From S5-A14a sp050908895 (GTDB taxonomy: Bacteria; Bacillota; Clostridia; Peptostreptococcales; Anaerovoracaceae), in contig CP171222.1 of NCBI GenBank assembly GCA_050908895.1, forward strand, positions 1,893,111-1,957,110: a stretch of 64,000 bases of DNA. The letters run 5' to 3'. A program made the translations under genes and the position numbers. Below, piece by piece: positions 7,158-16,500 of this stretch (position 1 is its first letter; each line of letters opens with the position of its first letter). The notes under the pieces were generated by a model that was given only the letters and a program-made list of their open reading frames with translations, ran no database searches and was not told where the DNA came from.

Positions 7158-8017
7158 TGTTTCACCCCCCTGCTTAAATATTCATATAAAGCAATTTCCA
7201 CATCATCCATACTTATCGCCTCTGTATCAATCCTTATGCCACGGGACCCCAGCTTGTTAAAAAGGTCTGCTGCTGGTGTTGTGTTTAGTCCAATACTAGA
7301 TAACATTTCTCGCTGATTAAAAATCTTTTCCGGAGTGTCGTGAGCTACCATGTTGCCGCTATCCATAACCAAAACTCTATCTGCCATAGCTGCAACATCT
7401 CTCATATTATGGGATACGAAAATTGTTGTGTTGTTGGATTCACGATGGATATTCTTAATCATATCCAAAATCTCTCTATGAGCATAGGGATCTAATCCTG
7501 ATGTTGGTTCATCTAAGATTAATACTTCCGGTCTCATAGCAATTACTCCCGCTATAGCAACTCTTCTTTTCTGACCACCTGAGAGTTCAAAGGGGGATCT
7601 TTCTGCTAGCTCTTCGTAGGATAAGCCTACCATATCCATGGATTTCTTAACAGTTTCCTTTATCTCATCTTCTGACATCCGAAGATTTTTGGGCCCAAAG
7701 GCTATGTCTTTTTCAACGGTTTCTTCAAATAGCTGATACTCCGGGTATTGAAAAACTAACCCAACTTTTTTTCTAACTTCAGATAACTTCACCTTGGAGT
7801 CAGTTATATCAACTCCGCTGATAACTATTTGTCCTGATTCAGGTTTCAGTAATCCATTGAGGTGCTGCAAAAGAGTGGATTTTCCCGAGCCTGTATGTCC
7901 TATCACTCCTAGAATTTCCCCATCATCCACATCAAAGGTGATGTTATTTAGGGCAATTTTTTCATCGGGTTTGCCTTTATTGTATGTATGAAAAATATTT
8001 TTTACTTGTATTGACAT
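7154..8017 (-). CDS. ecfA2: ECF transporter ATPase EcfA2
   Basis: 287 residues. Walker A GHTGSGKST (~40-48), Q-loop VFQYPEYQLF, signature LSGGQKRRVAIAG (~145), Walker B VLILDEPTSGLDP, and H-loop VSHNMRD. The VFQYPEYQLFE element is characteristic of EcfA2-type subunits. It overlaps ecfA1 by 16 nt and ecfT by 4 nt. Confidence 0.95.
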   Translation of the reverse strand: MSIQVKNIFHTYNKGKPDEKIALNNITFDVDDGEILGVIGHTGSGKSTLLQHLNGLLKPESGQIVISGVDITDSKVKLSEVRKKVGLVFQYPEYQLFEETVEKDIAFGPKNLRMSEDEIKETVKKSMDMVGLSYEELAERSPFELSGGQKRRVAIAGVIAMRPEVLILDEPTSGLDPYAHREILDMIKNIHRESNNTTIFVSHNMRDVAAMADRVLVMDSGNMVAHDTPEKIFNQREMLSSIGLNTTPAADLFNKLGSRGIRIDTEAISMDDVEIALYEYLSRGVKH

Positions 8018-8847
8018 ATAAATTCAACCAATTCCTCTTCTGTTGTTATATTTTCAGGTACTGAGATTCCCCTTTTTCTCAGACGTTTTGCCATATCAAC
8101 TGCCATAGGAAGCTCCATGTTTGCGTTAATTAGAGTTTTTTCTTCCTTGAAGACTTTAGACGGAGTATTATCTAGCAATATTTTCCCATCGTTCATAATT
8201 ATAACTCTATCTGCCTGAGCAGCTTCTTCCATAAAGTGAGTAATAAGAATAATAGTAATGCCTTCTTTACTAAGAGTATGAATAATATTTAAAACGTCTC
8301 TTCTTCCTTCTGGATCTAGCATAGCTGTGGGTTCATCAAAAATTATACAGTCAGGCTTCATCGCCAAAACACCGGCAATGGCAATTCTTTGTTTCTGTCC
8401 TCCGGAAAGGTGATGAGGTGCTGCAAGAAGGTAGTCTTCCATAGCAACTGCTTTAATAGCATTATCTACCCTTCTTCTAATCTCCCTCGGCTCAACTCCT
8501 AAGTTTTCTGGACCAAATGCGATATCATCTTCTACGATGCTAGAAACAAGCTGGTTGTCCGGATTCTGAAAAACCATTCCAGCCGTCTGTCTAATCTTCC
8601 ATATTAACTCATCATCTCTTGTGTCCATACTCGCCACTAGAATTCTTCCATGAGTAGGTAACAGAAGACCATTTAGATTTTTAGCTAGGGTAGATTTCCC
8701 TGAGCCGTTCTTACCGATTATGGCCGTAAAAGATCCCTTTTCAACAGAAAAAGAGATGCCATCTATGGCTCTCTTAATTTCTTCTCGATCTTCATCTTCA
8801 TATGTATATTCAAAAATCAAGTTATCTATTTCAACAATTTTTGCCAC
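8002..8847 (-). CDS. ecfA1: ECF transporter ATPase EcfA1
   Basis: 281 residues from a GTG start (GAGG upstream). Walker A GKNGSGKST (~44-52), VFQNPDNQLV Q-loop typical of EcfA1, signature LSGGQKQRIAIAG, Walker B CIIFDEPTAMLDP, and H-loop ITHFMEEA. First gene of the ecfA1-ecfA2-ecfT-queT-trmB-aminotransferase operon. It has its own consensus promoter and is insulated from tuf by a terminator. Confidence 0.95.
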   Translation of the reverse strand: MAKIVEIDNLIFEYTYEDEDREEIKRAIDGISFSVEKGSFTAIIGKNGSGKSTLAKNLNGLLLPTHGRILVASMDTRDDELIWKIRQTAGMVFQNPDNQLVSSIVEDDIAFGPENLGVEPREIRRRVDNAIKAVAMEDYLLAAPHHLSGGQKQRIAIAGVLAMKPDCIIFDEPTAMLDPEGRRDVLNIIHTLSKEGITIILITHFMEEAAQADRVIIMNDGKILLDNTPSKVFKEEKTLINANMELPMAVDMAKRLRKRGISVPENITTEEELVEFICQYK

Positions 8848-8906
8848 TTAATATCCTCTATTTCTATTTGTATAGAAAACTTTTTATATAAAAGTCTCAT
8901 AGCTAT

Positions 8907-8935
8907 ATTATAGCTTTTATATGGCTTTTTTTCAA
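8907..8935 (-). promoter_or_regulatory. Promoter of the ecf-queT operon
   Basis: Minus-strand TTGAAA (-35) and a perfect TATAAT (-10) with 17 nt spacing, about 60 nt upstream of the ecfA1 start. Confidence 0.75.
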
Positions 8936-8953
8936 CTGTTCTATACATATAAA

Positions 8954-8992
8954 AAACCCATACCATATTGATTATACAAGTGGTATGGGTTT
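8954..8992 (-). terminator. Rho-independent terminator of the rpsL-rpsG-fusA-tuf1 operon
   Basis: Perfect 12-bp stem AAACCCATACCA / TGGTATGGGTTT with a 15-nt loop, followed on the minus strand by TTTTTT. It lies between tuf1 and the ecfA1 promoter. Confidence 0.85.
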
Positions 8993-9026
8993 AATAGCAT
9001 TATCTATTTGTCTTTGTAACTTTCAA

Positions 9027-10220
9027 TTACTCGATAATTTCAGTTACAACTCCGGATCCTACTGTTCTTCCGCCTTCTCTGATAGCGAATCTTAGTCCTT
9101 CTTCAATAGCGATTGGGGTAATCAGCTCAATTTCCATTGTTACGTTATCTCCAGGCATGCACATCTCTGTTCCTTCCGGAAGCTTTAGATCCCCTGTTAC
9201 GTCTGTTGTTCTGAAATAGAACTGTGGTCTGTATCCGTTAAAGAATGGTGTATGTCTTCCACCTTCTTCTTTCTTTAGTACGTATACTTCGCCCTTGAAT
9301 TTTGTATGTGGGTGAATTGTTCCCGGTGCTGCCAGTACCTGGCCTCTTTCGATTTCATCTCTCTGTACTCCTCTTAGAAGTGCTCCGATGTTATCTCCTG
9401 TTTCTGCCTCGTCTAGTAGCTTTCTGAACATTTCTATTCCTGTTACTACTACTTTTCTCTTCTCATCTGTTAGTCCGATGATTTCTACTTCATCTCCTAC
9501 CTTTAGAGTTCCTCTTTCTACTCTGCCTGTTGCTACTGTTCCTCTTCCTGTGATTGAGAATACGTCTTCTACCGGCATTAGGAATGTCTTATCGTTTGCT
9601 CTTTCCGGTTCCGGTATGTATGAGTCGATTTCTTCAAATAGTTCTACTATCTTATCTCCCCATTCGCTTGATGGATCTTCTAATGCTTTTAGTGCTGATC
9701 CTCTTACGATTGGTGTATCGTCTCCCGGGAATTCATACTCTGATAGTAGTTCTCTTACTTCCATCTCTACTAAATCTAGAAGCTCTTCGTCGTCTACCAT
9801 GTCACATTTGTTTAGGAACACTACAATATATGGTACTCCTACCTGTCTTGATAGTAGGATGTGCTCTCTTGTCTGTGGCATTGGTCCGTCTGTTGCTGCT
9901 ACTACTAGGATTGCTCCGTCCATCTGTGCTGCTCCTGTAATCATGTTCTTTACATAGTCAGCGTGACCCGGGCAGTCTACGTGTGCGTAGTGTCTGTTTG
10001 GTGTTTCATACTCTACGTGGGAAGTTGAAATTGTGATTCCTCTTTCCTTTTCTTCCGGTGCCTTGTCTATCTTATCGAAGTCTACCTTCTCTCCAAGTCC
10101 ATATCTGTTCTGTAGAGTTGTTGTGATAGCTGCTGTTAGAGTTGTCTTTCCATGGTCTACGTGACCGATGGTTCCGATGTTAATATGCGGTTTGTTTCTC
10201 TCAAACTTTTGCTTTGCCAT
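9027..10220 (-). CDS. tuf: Elongation factor Tu, copy 1
   Basis: 397 residues, full length. GTPase motifs GHVDHGKTTLTAAI (~19), DCPGHADY (~81) and NKCDMV (~136), then the two beta-barrel domains ending VGSGVVTEIIE. EF-Tu carries aminoacyl-tRNA to the ribosome. It lies at the classical position after rpsL-rpsG-fusA. The nucleotide sequence is identical to the second copy at 26607-27800 except for one synonymous base (9426 versus 27006). Identity stops at the ribosome binding site on one side and near the stop codon on the other, as expected from ongoing gene conversion. Confidence 0.99.
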   Translation of the reverse strand: MAKQKFERNKPHINIGTIGHVDHGKTTLTAAITTTLQNRYGLGEKVDFDKIDKAPEEKERGITISTSHVEYETPNRHYAHVDCPGHADYVKNMITGAAQMDGAILVVAATDGPMPQTREHILLSRQVGVPYIVVFLNKCDMVDDEELLDLVEMEVRELLSEYEFPGDDTPIVRGSALKALEDPSSEWGDKIVELFEEIDSYIPEPERANDKTFLMPVEDVFSITGRGTVATGRVERGTLKVGDEVEIIGLTDEKRKVVVTGIEMFRKLLDEAETGDNIGALLRGVQRDEIERGQVLAAPGTIHPHTKFKGEVYVLKKEEGGRHTPFFNGYRPQFYFRTTDVTGDLKLPEGTEMCMPGDNVTMEIELITPIAIEEGLRFAIREGGRTVGSGVVTEIIE

Positions 10221-10284
10221 TGTCTTTCTCCTTTATAGTTAGATAGCACTTGCACCTAACAAATGCTACCTAAATTGATTTTAA

Positions 10285-12354
10285 TTATTTATTGTTGATT
10301 TTTTCAATAAGACTATCAGGTAGTTTTTCGAAGTGATCCATCTGCATTACATATACACCACGACCCTGTGTCTTAGACCTTAGGTCAGTTGCATACCCAA
10401 ACATTTCTGAAAGTGGAACCATACCTCTGATGATTGCTCCACCGTTGATCATTTCGGATCCCTCAATTCTACCTCTTCTTGAGCTTACATCGCCCATTAC
10501 GTCGCCCATGTACTCTTCCGGAACTGTAACTTCAACTTTGAAGATTGGTTCAAGAAGAACCGGTTTAGCTTTCTTAACTGCTTCTCTAAATGCCATAGAT
10601 GCTGCAATCTTAAATGCCATTTCAGATGAGTCAACTTCGTGGTATGAACCATCGTATAGTTCAACTGCAACGTCTACAACGTTGTATCCAGCAATAGGAC
10701 CAGTCTGCATTGCTTCTTTGATTCCTTCTTCAATCTTAGGAATGTATTCCTTAGGAATAGCACCACCGACAATTGAATTTTTGAATTCAAATCCTGAACC
10801 TGGTTCAAGTGGAGCAATTCTAATCTTAACGTGACCGTATTGTCCACGACCACCGGACTGTTTCGCATATTTGTGATCCACATCTGCTTCTTGAGAAATC
10901 GTTTCTTTGTAAGAAACCTGAGGTTTTCCGACATTAGCCTCAACCTTAAATTCTCTTAGCAGTCTATCTACGATGATTTCTAGGTGAAGTTCACCCATAC
11001 CTGCGATGATAGTCTGTCCAGTATCTTCGTTAGTGTATGTCTTGAAAGTTGGGTCTTCTTCAGCTAGCTTCGCTAAAGCAATGCCCATTTTTTCCTGACC
11101 TGCCTTGGTTTTAGGCTCAATAGCAATTTCGATTACTGGATCTGGGAACTCCATTGATTCTAGAACAATTTCGTTCTTCTCATCGCATAGAGTATCTCCC
11201 GTTGTCGTATCTTTCAATCCTACTGCTGCTGCAATATCTCCAGAGTAAACTTTTGTAATTTCCTCTCTCTTATTAGCATGCATCTGAAGGATACGTCCAA
11301 TTCTTTCTTTCTTGCCCTTAGTTGAGTTGTATACGTAAGAACCTGATTCTAAAGTTCCTGAATATACTCTGAAGAATGCTAACTTACCTACAAATGGGTC
11401 AGCCATAATTTTAAATGCAAGTGCTGCAAATGGTGCGTTATCATCAGCAGGTCTTGTATCCGGTTCTTCAGTATTAGGATCGATACCGTTAATTGCAGGG
11501 ATGTCTAATGGTGATGGCATGTAATCAATTACAGCGTCTAGCATCATCTGAACACCTTTATTTCTGTATGCAGATCCGCAAAGCATAGGAATCATTTCCC
11601 CTGCTATAGTTTGCTTTCTGATTACATCCTTAATCTCCTTAACAGTTAGCTCTTCACCTTCTAAGAACTTCATCATAAGTTCTTCATCACACTCAGCAAC
11701 AGATTCAACTAGTTTTTCTCTCCATTCCTGAGCAAGGTCCTGCATGTCCTCCGGGATTTCTTCCATCGCGAAATCTTTTCCCAAATCGTCCTTGTATATC
11801 TCTGCTTTCATTTCTACTAAATCGATAATTCCAACGAAACTATCTTCAACACCGATAGGTAGTTGAATAGGTACTGCGTTAGCTTTAAGTCTATCCTTTA
11901 CCATATCAACTACTCGGAAGAAATTCGCTCCTAAAATGTCCATTTTATTTACGAAAATCATTCTAGGAACTCCGTATTTTTCAGCCTGTCTCCAAACTGT
12001 TTCAGATTGAGGTTCTACACCTCCCTTAGCACATAATACTGTAACTGCACCGTCAAGTACTTTAAGTGATCTCTCAACCTCTACTGTAAAGTCAACGTGA
12101 CCTGGTGTGTCTATAATATTAATTCTATGATTCTTCCATTGTGCTGTAGTAGCAGCAGAGGTAATTGTAATTCCACGCTCTTTTTCCTGATCCATCCAGT
12201 CCATAACAGATGCTCCGTCATGGGTTTCACCAATCTTATGGCTTCTTCCTGTATAGAACAAAATTCTTTCTGTGGTCGTAGTTTTGCCTGCATCAATGTG
12301 AGCCATTATTCCTATATTTCTTGTTTTCTCAAGTGAGAATTCTCTTCCAGCCAT
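10285..12354 (-). CDS. fusA: Elongation factor G
   Basis: 689 residues, the usual bacterial length. The G-domain motifs are AHIDAGKTTTTERI (~17), DTPGHVDF (~82) and NKMD (~136). Domains II-V follow, including GMGELHLEIIVDRL and the ribosome-contacting C-terminal GDVMGDVSSRRGRIEG. It catalyses translocation and, with RRF, ribosome recycling. It lies between rpsG and tuf1 in the str operon, with an AGGAGG-type site before the ATG. Confidence 0.99.
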   Translation of the reverse strand: MAGREFSLEKTRNIGIMAHIDAGKTTTTERILFYTGRSHKIGETHDGASVMDWMDQEKERGITITSAATTAQWKNHRINIIDTPGHVDFTVEVERSLKVLDGAVTVLCAKGGVEPQSETVWRQAEKYGVPRMIFVNKMDILGANFFRVVDMVKDRLKANAVPIQLPIGVEDSFVGIIDLVEMKAEIYKDDLGKDFAMEEIPEDMQDLAQEWREKLVESVAECDEELMMKFLEGEELTVKEIKDVIRKQTIAGEMIPMLCGSAYRNKGVQMMLDAVIDYMPSPLDIPAINGIDPNTEEPDTRPADDNAPFAALAFKIMADPFVGKLAFFRVYSGTLESGSYVYNSTKGKKERIGRILQMHANKREEITKVYSGDIAAAVGLKDTTTGDTLCDEKNEIVLESMEFPDPVIEIAIEPKTKAGQEKMGIALAKLAEEDPTFKTYTNEDTGQTIIAGMGELHLEIIVDRLLREFKVEANVGKPQVSYKETISQEADVDHKYAKQSGGRGQYGHVKIRIAPLEPGSGFEFKNSIVGGAIPKEYIPKIEEGIKEAMQTGPIAGYNVVDVAVELYDGSYHEVDSSEMAFKIAASMAFREAVKKAKPVLLEPIFKVEVTVPEEYMGDVMGDVSSRRGRIEGSEMINGGAIIRGMVPLSEMFGYATDLRSKTQGRGVYVMQMDHFEKLPDSLIEKINNK

Positions 12355-12395
12355 TACATTTCCTCCTTTCTGCTTTTTCTATTAATTGTTGAAAA

Positions 12396-12866
12396 TTACC
12401 ATCTGAAATGTGCAAATGCCTTATTAGCTTCTGCCATCTTATGAGTATCTTCTTTTTTCTTTACAGATGCTCCTGATTCGTTAGATGCATCGATAAGTTC
12501 TTTTGCTAGTCTTTCAGACATAGTCTTCTCGCCTCTAAGTCTTGTGTACTTAGTTAGCCATCTTAAGCCTAGAGTCTGTCTTCTGTCTGCTCTAACTTCG
12601 ATAGGTACCTGATAGTTAGCACCTCCGACTCTTCTAGCCTTAACTTCTACTGTTGGCATGATGTTGCTCATTGCCTTTTCAAAAACTTCCAGTGGCTCTT
12701 CTCCAGTCATCTCCTTAACCCTGTCAAAAGCAGTGTAGACGATTTCCTGAGCTGTACCTTTCTTTCCGTCCAACATGATGCTGTTAATTAGCTTAGCTAC
12801 AACAACACTTCCGTATACCGGATCTGGAAGAACTTCTCTCTTTGGTATGTTACCTTTTCTTGGCAC
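12396..12866 (-). CDS. rpsG: 30S ribosomal protein S7
   Basis: 156 residues, standard length. MPRKGNIPKREVLPDP at the start, GGANYQVPIEVRADRR in the RNA-binding region, and the C-terminal AFAHFRW. It nucleates assembly of the 30S head by binding the 3' domain of 16S rRNA. It lies 125 nt after rpsL and directly before fusA. Confidence 0.99.
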   Translation of the reverse strand: MPRKGNIPKREVLPDPVYGSVVVAKLINSIMLDGKKGTAQEIVYTAFDRVKEMTGEEPLEVFEKAMSNIMPTVEVKARRVGGANYQVPIEVRADRRQTLGLRWLTKYTRLRGEKTMSERLAKELIDASNESGASVKKKEDTHKMAEANKAFAHFRW

Positions 12867-12991
12867 TTCTCTTCCCTCCTTGTCTTGGGGGTACTCGACA
12901 ATTTTTCAATAAACTGCCGTGGCGCTCAATATATCAATAAAATGAGATTAAAATTTATATCTATATCAAGGGCTCAACGTATCCCGCTAAA

Positions 12992-13408
12992 TTACTTTTT
13001 CTTTGGTCTCTTTGCTCCGTACTTAGAACGAGCCTGAGCTCTGTTTGCAACACCGGCAGTGTCAAGTGTTCCTCTTACGATGTGATATCTCACACCTGGT
13101 AGGTCCTTAACTCTTCCGCCTCTAATTAGTACAACACTGTGCTCCTGCAAGTTATGTCCAATTCCTGGAATATATGCAGTTACTTCGATACCATTAGTTA
13201 GTCTAACTCTGGCAACTTTTCTAAGAGCTGAGTTAGGTTTCTTAGGTGTTACAGTCTTAACTGATGTGCATACGCCTCTCTTCTGTGGTGAATTAGTATC
13301 AGTTGCTTCTCTTCTTAGAGAGTTCATTCCTTTACCCAATGCTGGGGAGTCTGATTTCTTAACTGCACTTGTTCTACCCTGACGTACAAGTTGATTGATA
13401 GTAGGCAT
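12992..13408 (-). CDS. rpsL: 30S ribosomal protein S12
   Basis: 138 residues. The conserved VTPKKPNSALRKVARVRL loop keeps the Lys residues where streptomycin-resistance changes occur in other bacteria, so it reads as wild type. IPGIGHNLQEHSVVLIRGGR and the basic tail YGAKRPKKK are also present. S12 sits at the decoding centre. First gene of the rpsL-rpsG-fusA-tuf1 operon, downstream of its own promoter and a hairpin in the leader. Confidence 0.99.
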   Translation of the reverse strand: MPTINQLVRQGRTSAVKKSDSPALGKGMNSLRREATDTNSPQKRGVCTSVKTVTPKKPNSALRKVARVRLTNGIEVTAYIPGIGHNLQEHSVVLIRGGRVKDLPGVRYHIVRGTLDTAGVANRAQARSKYGAKRPKKK

Positions 13409-13449
13409 TTTAATCTCCTTTCATCTAAATTTCGTTTTATTTTCGGTCA

Positions 13450-13481
13450 AAATGACCCTAAAGATCACTCTAGGGTCATTT
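13450..13481 (-). terminator. Terminator/attenuator hairpin in the rpoC-rpsL gap
   Basis: Perfect 11-bp stem AAATGACCCTA / TAGGGTCATTT with a 10-nt loop, followed on the minus strand by TTTT. It would end rpoBC transcripts. The best rpsL promoter (13500-13528) lies upstream of it, so rpsL transcripts must also pass it. Confidence 0.65.
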
Positions 13482-13499
13482 AACTAAAAACTACATGTT

Positions 13500-13528
13500 A
13501 TTGTACCATTTTTGATTCTAATTTGCAA
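13500..13528 (-). promoter_or_regulatory. Promoter of the rpsL operon
   Basis: Minus-strand TTGCAA and TACAAT with 17-nt spacing, ~90 nt upstream of rpsL. The predicted start lies only about a dozen bases before the hairpin at 13450-13481. Confidence 0.55.
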
Positions 13529-13590
13529 GTGGCAAATATTTCAACATATAGGTACGATTCTTGAAAATAATTGAAGTCAATTTTCATTTA

Positions 13591-16500
13591 TTAATCGTCT
13601 TCACCTAATTCTTCAAGTTCTACAAAGTCTTCACTCTCACTTTGTATGTTCTCTTTTGTTTGAAGCTCTCCTGCAGATTCATCTACCATTATAGTATTTT
13701 TACTTTCATCTGTATCTGGCTCTGAGTCTCCCATTTCTTCCATTCTAGCAGCTTCTTCCGCTTCACGCTTCTTACGCATTTCTTCTTCAATAAAGTCTTG
13801 GTTTTCACCGTAGTCAATATCTATCTTTCTATAGCGTTTCATGCCAGTTCCGGCAGGAATTAGTTTACCTATGATAACGTTTTCTTTTAATCCCAGAAGT
13901 CTATCATTCTTACCTTTAATAGCTGCGTCCGTTAGAACTCTAGTTGTTTCCTGGAAAGATGCAGCTGATAGGAATGAACTTGTAGCAAGGGAAGCCTTCG
14001 TAATACCCAGAAGGGTTCTTTTTGCCTGTGCTGGTTCAAGACCTGCTGCCTCAGCCTCAGCATTAGCTTCATCAAGTTCTACTTTGCTGTATTGTCCACC
14101 TGGCAATAGTTTTGTGTCGCCAGCATCTTCAATTTTATATTTAGATAACATCTGACTAACTATTACTTCAATATGTTTGTCGTTAATATCTACACCCTGG
14201 TTTTTATACACACGCTGCACTTCTTTTAACAGATACTGATATACTCCTTCAGCACCTTGAAGTCTGAATATGTCGTGAGGGTTTAAAGGACCATGAGTTA
14301 TGTTGTTACCTGCTTTGACACTGTCACCGACCTTTACAGCTAATCTTCCACCATAAGGAATTACGTATTCTTTGTTAACTCCTTCTTCATTAGTGATAGT
14401 TACTTCAGTCTTATTGTCGCTTCTAAGCTCTATAGATTTAACTACACCATCTTCTTCACAGATTTCTGCAATACCTTTTGGTTTTCTCGCTTCAAAAAGT
14501 TCTTCTACTCTAGGCAGACCGTGAGTAATATCTGATCCCGCTACACCACCGGTATGGAAGGTTCTCATTGTTAACTGAGTACCAGGTTCTCCTATGGACT
14601 GAGCAGCAGTTATACCAACTGATTCACCAATATTTACAGCTTCGCCTGAAGCTAGATTTCTACCGTAACACTTAGCACACATACCTGCTTTGCTGCGGCA
14701 TGTCATTATTGATCTGATTTTAACACTCTCAATTCCAGCTTCTACAATATCCATTGCAGCTTCATCGGAAATTTCCTCTCCACCTTGAACAATTACTGCA
14801 CCACTCTTAGGATCAATAATATCTTCGAGGGCTGTTCTTCCTGCAATTCTTTGATTTAGAGGTTCTATCATTTCTTTGCCATCGACGAAGGCTTTAACTT
14901 CAACACCTTCCGTGGTACCACAATCGAATTCCCTAACAATAACATTATGAGAAACATCTACAAGTCTTCTTGTCAGGTATCCGGAGTCGGCTGTCCTTAG
15001 AGCAGTATCAGCTAGACCCTTTCTGGCACCATTTGACGATATAAAATACTCAAGTATTGAAAGCCCTTCACGGAAGTTCGCTTTTATTGGGATTTCTACA
15101 GTCTTACCTGTAGCACTTGCCATAAGACCACGCATACCGCCGATCTGTCTAATCTGGTTCTTACTTCCTCTGGCTCCTGATGTTGCCATGATATATAGGT
15201 TGTTGCTTGGATCAAGTGAATCCATTAGGGCATCAGATACTTCATCTGTAACATTGTTCCAAATGTCGTTAATTCTTTCTGTACGTTCTGAACTTGAGAT
15301 TAAACCTCTTCTGTATGCCTTATCAAACTTATCAACTTCTTTCTGACCCAGTTCAATGATGCCCCATTTTTCATCAGGAATCTTCATATCATCAACACCA
15401 ATTGTTACTGCTGCTACAGTTGAGTAATGATATCCCATATCCTTGATGTAATCTAGCATTAGAACAGTTCCGGAGTTTCCATGTTTTTTATAGCATTTGT
15501 CTATTATACGGCCTAAAGCCTTCTTGTCACAAAGGAAATCAACTTCTAGCTGATAATCATCCTTTGTTCTGTCAACAAAGCCTAAATCCTGAGGTATTTT
15601 TTCATTAAAGATGAAACGACCAACTGTAGATTCTACTAGCTTACCTCTTTCGTCTCCATCTTTGTACATTCTAACTTTTACCTTTGCATGAAGGCTAACA
15701 ACACCTGTCTGATATGCCATTAGCATTTCTTCAATGTTGCTGAAGACCTTATCATCTCCCTTTTCAGGTACACGTTTGAATCCATCTTTCTTTAACTTTT
15801 CAGCTCTTGACTTGTTGGTGAATTCGTCCATGTCATAGAGAGTTTTTTCTCCATCTTCACATATTTTAATGCTTGTTCCGGGGTAAGTTAAATAGTAGGC
15901 TCCAAGAATCATGTCCTGAGTTGGAGTCGTGATTGGAGATCCATCTTTAGGTGCTAAGATATTGTTCACCGATAGCATTAGGAATCTCGCTTCAGCCTGT
16001 GCTTCTAAAGACAGTGGAACATGAACCGCCATCTGGTCTCCGTCGAAGTCAGCATTGAAAGCAGTACAAACCAGTGGATGCAGCTTAATAGCTTTTCCTT
16101 CAACCAGTACCGGTTCAAAAGCTTGAATACCGAGTCTATGAAGAGTAGGAGCACGGTTAAGCATCACCGGATGCTCTCTTATAACTTCCTCAAGGACATC
16201 CCAAACTTCCGGCCTTACCTTATCTACCATTTTTTTAGCATTTTTTACATTGTGAGCAAATCCTCTCTCGACCAATTCTTTCATAATGAAAGGTTTGAAA
16301 AGTTCTAGTGCCATCTTCTTAGGAAGTCCGCACTGGTAGAATTTAAGCTCCGGACCTACTACAATTACAGAACGACCTGAGTAATCAACACGCTTACCAA
16401 GTAGGTTTTGTCTAAATCTACCCTGCTTACCTTTTAGCATGTCCGACAGAGATTTTAAAGGTCTTGATCCTGGACCTGTTACCGGTCTTCCTCTTCTACC

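Noticed and set aside
9388..9957. Long plus-strand open frames opposite tuf1 (and the same opposite tuf2)
   Set aside because: They mirror the strongly biased codon use of EF-Tu, have no ribosome binding site and encode low-complexity Ser/Leu-rich sequence.
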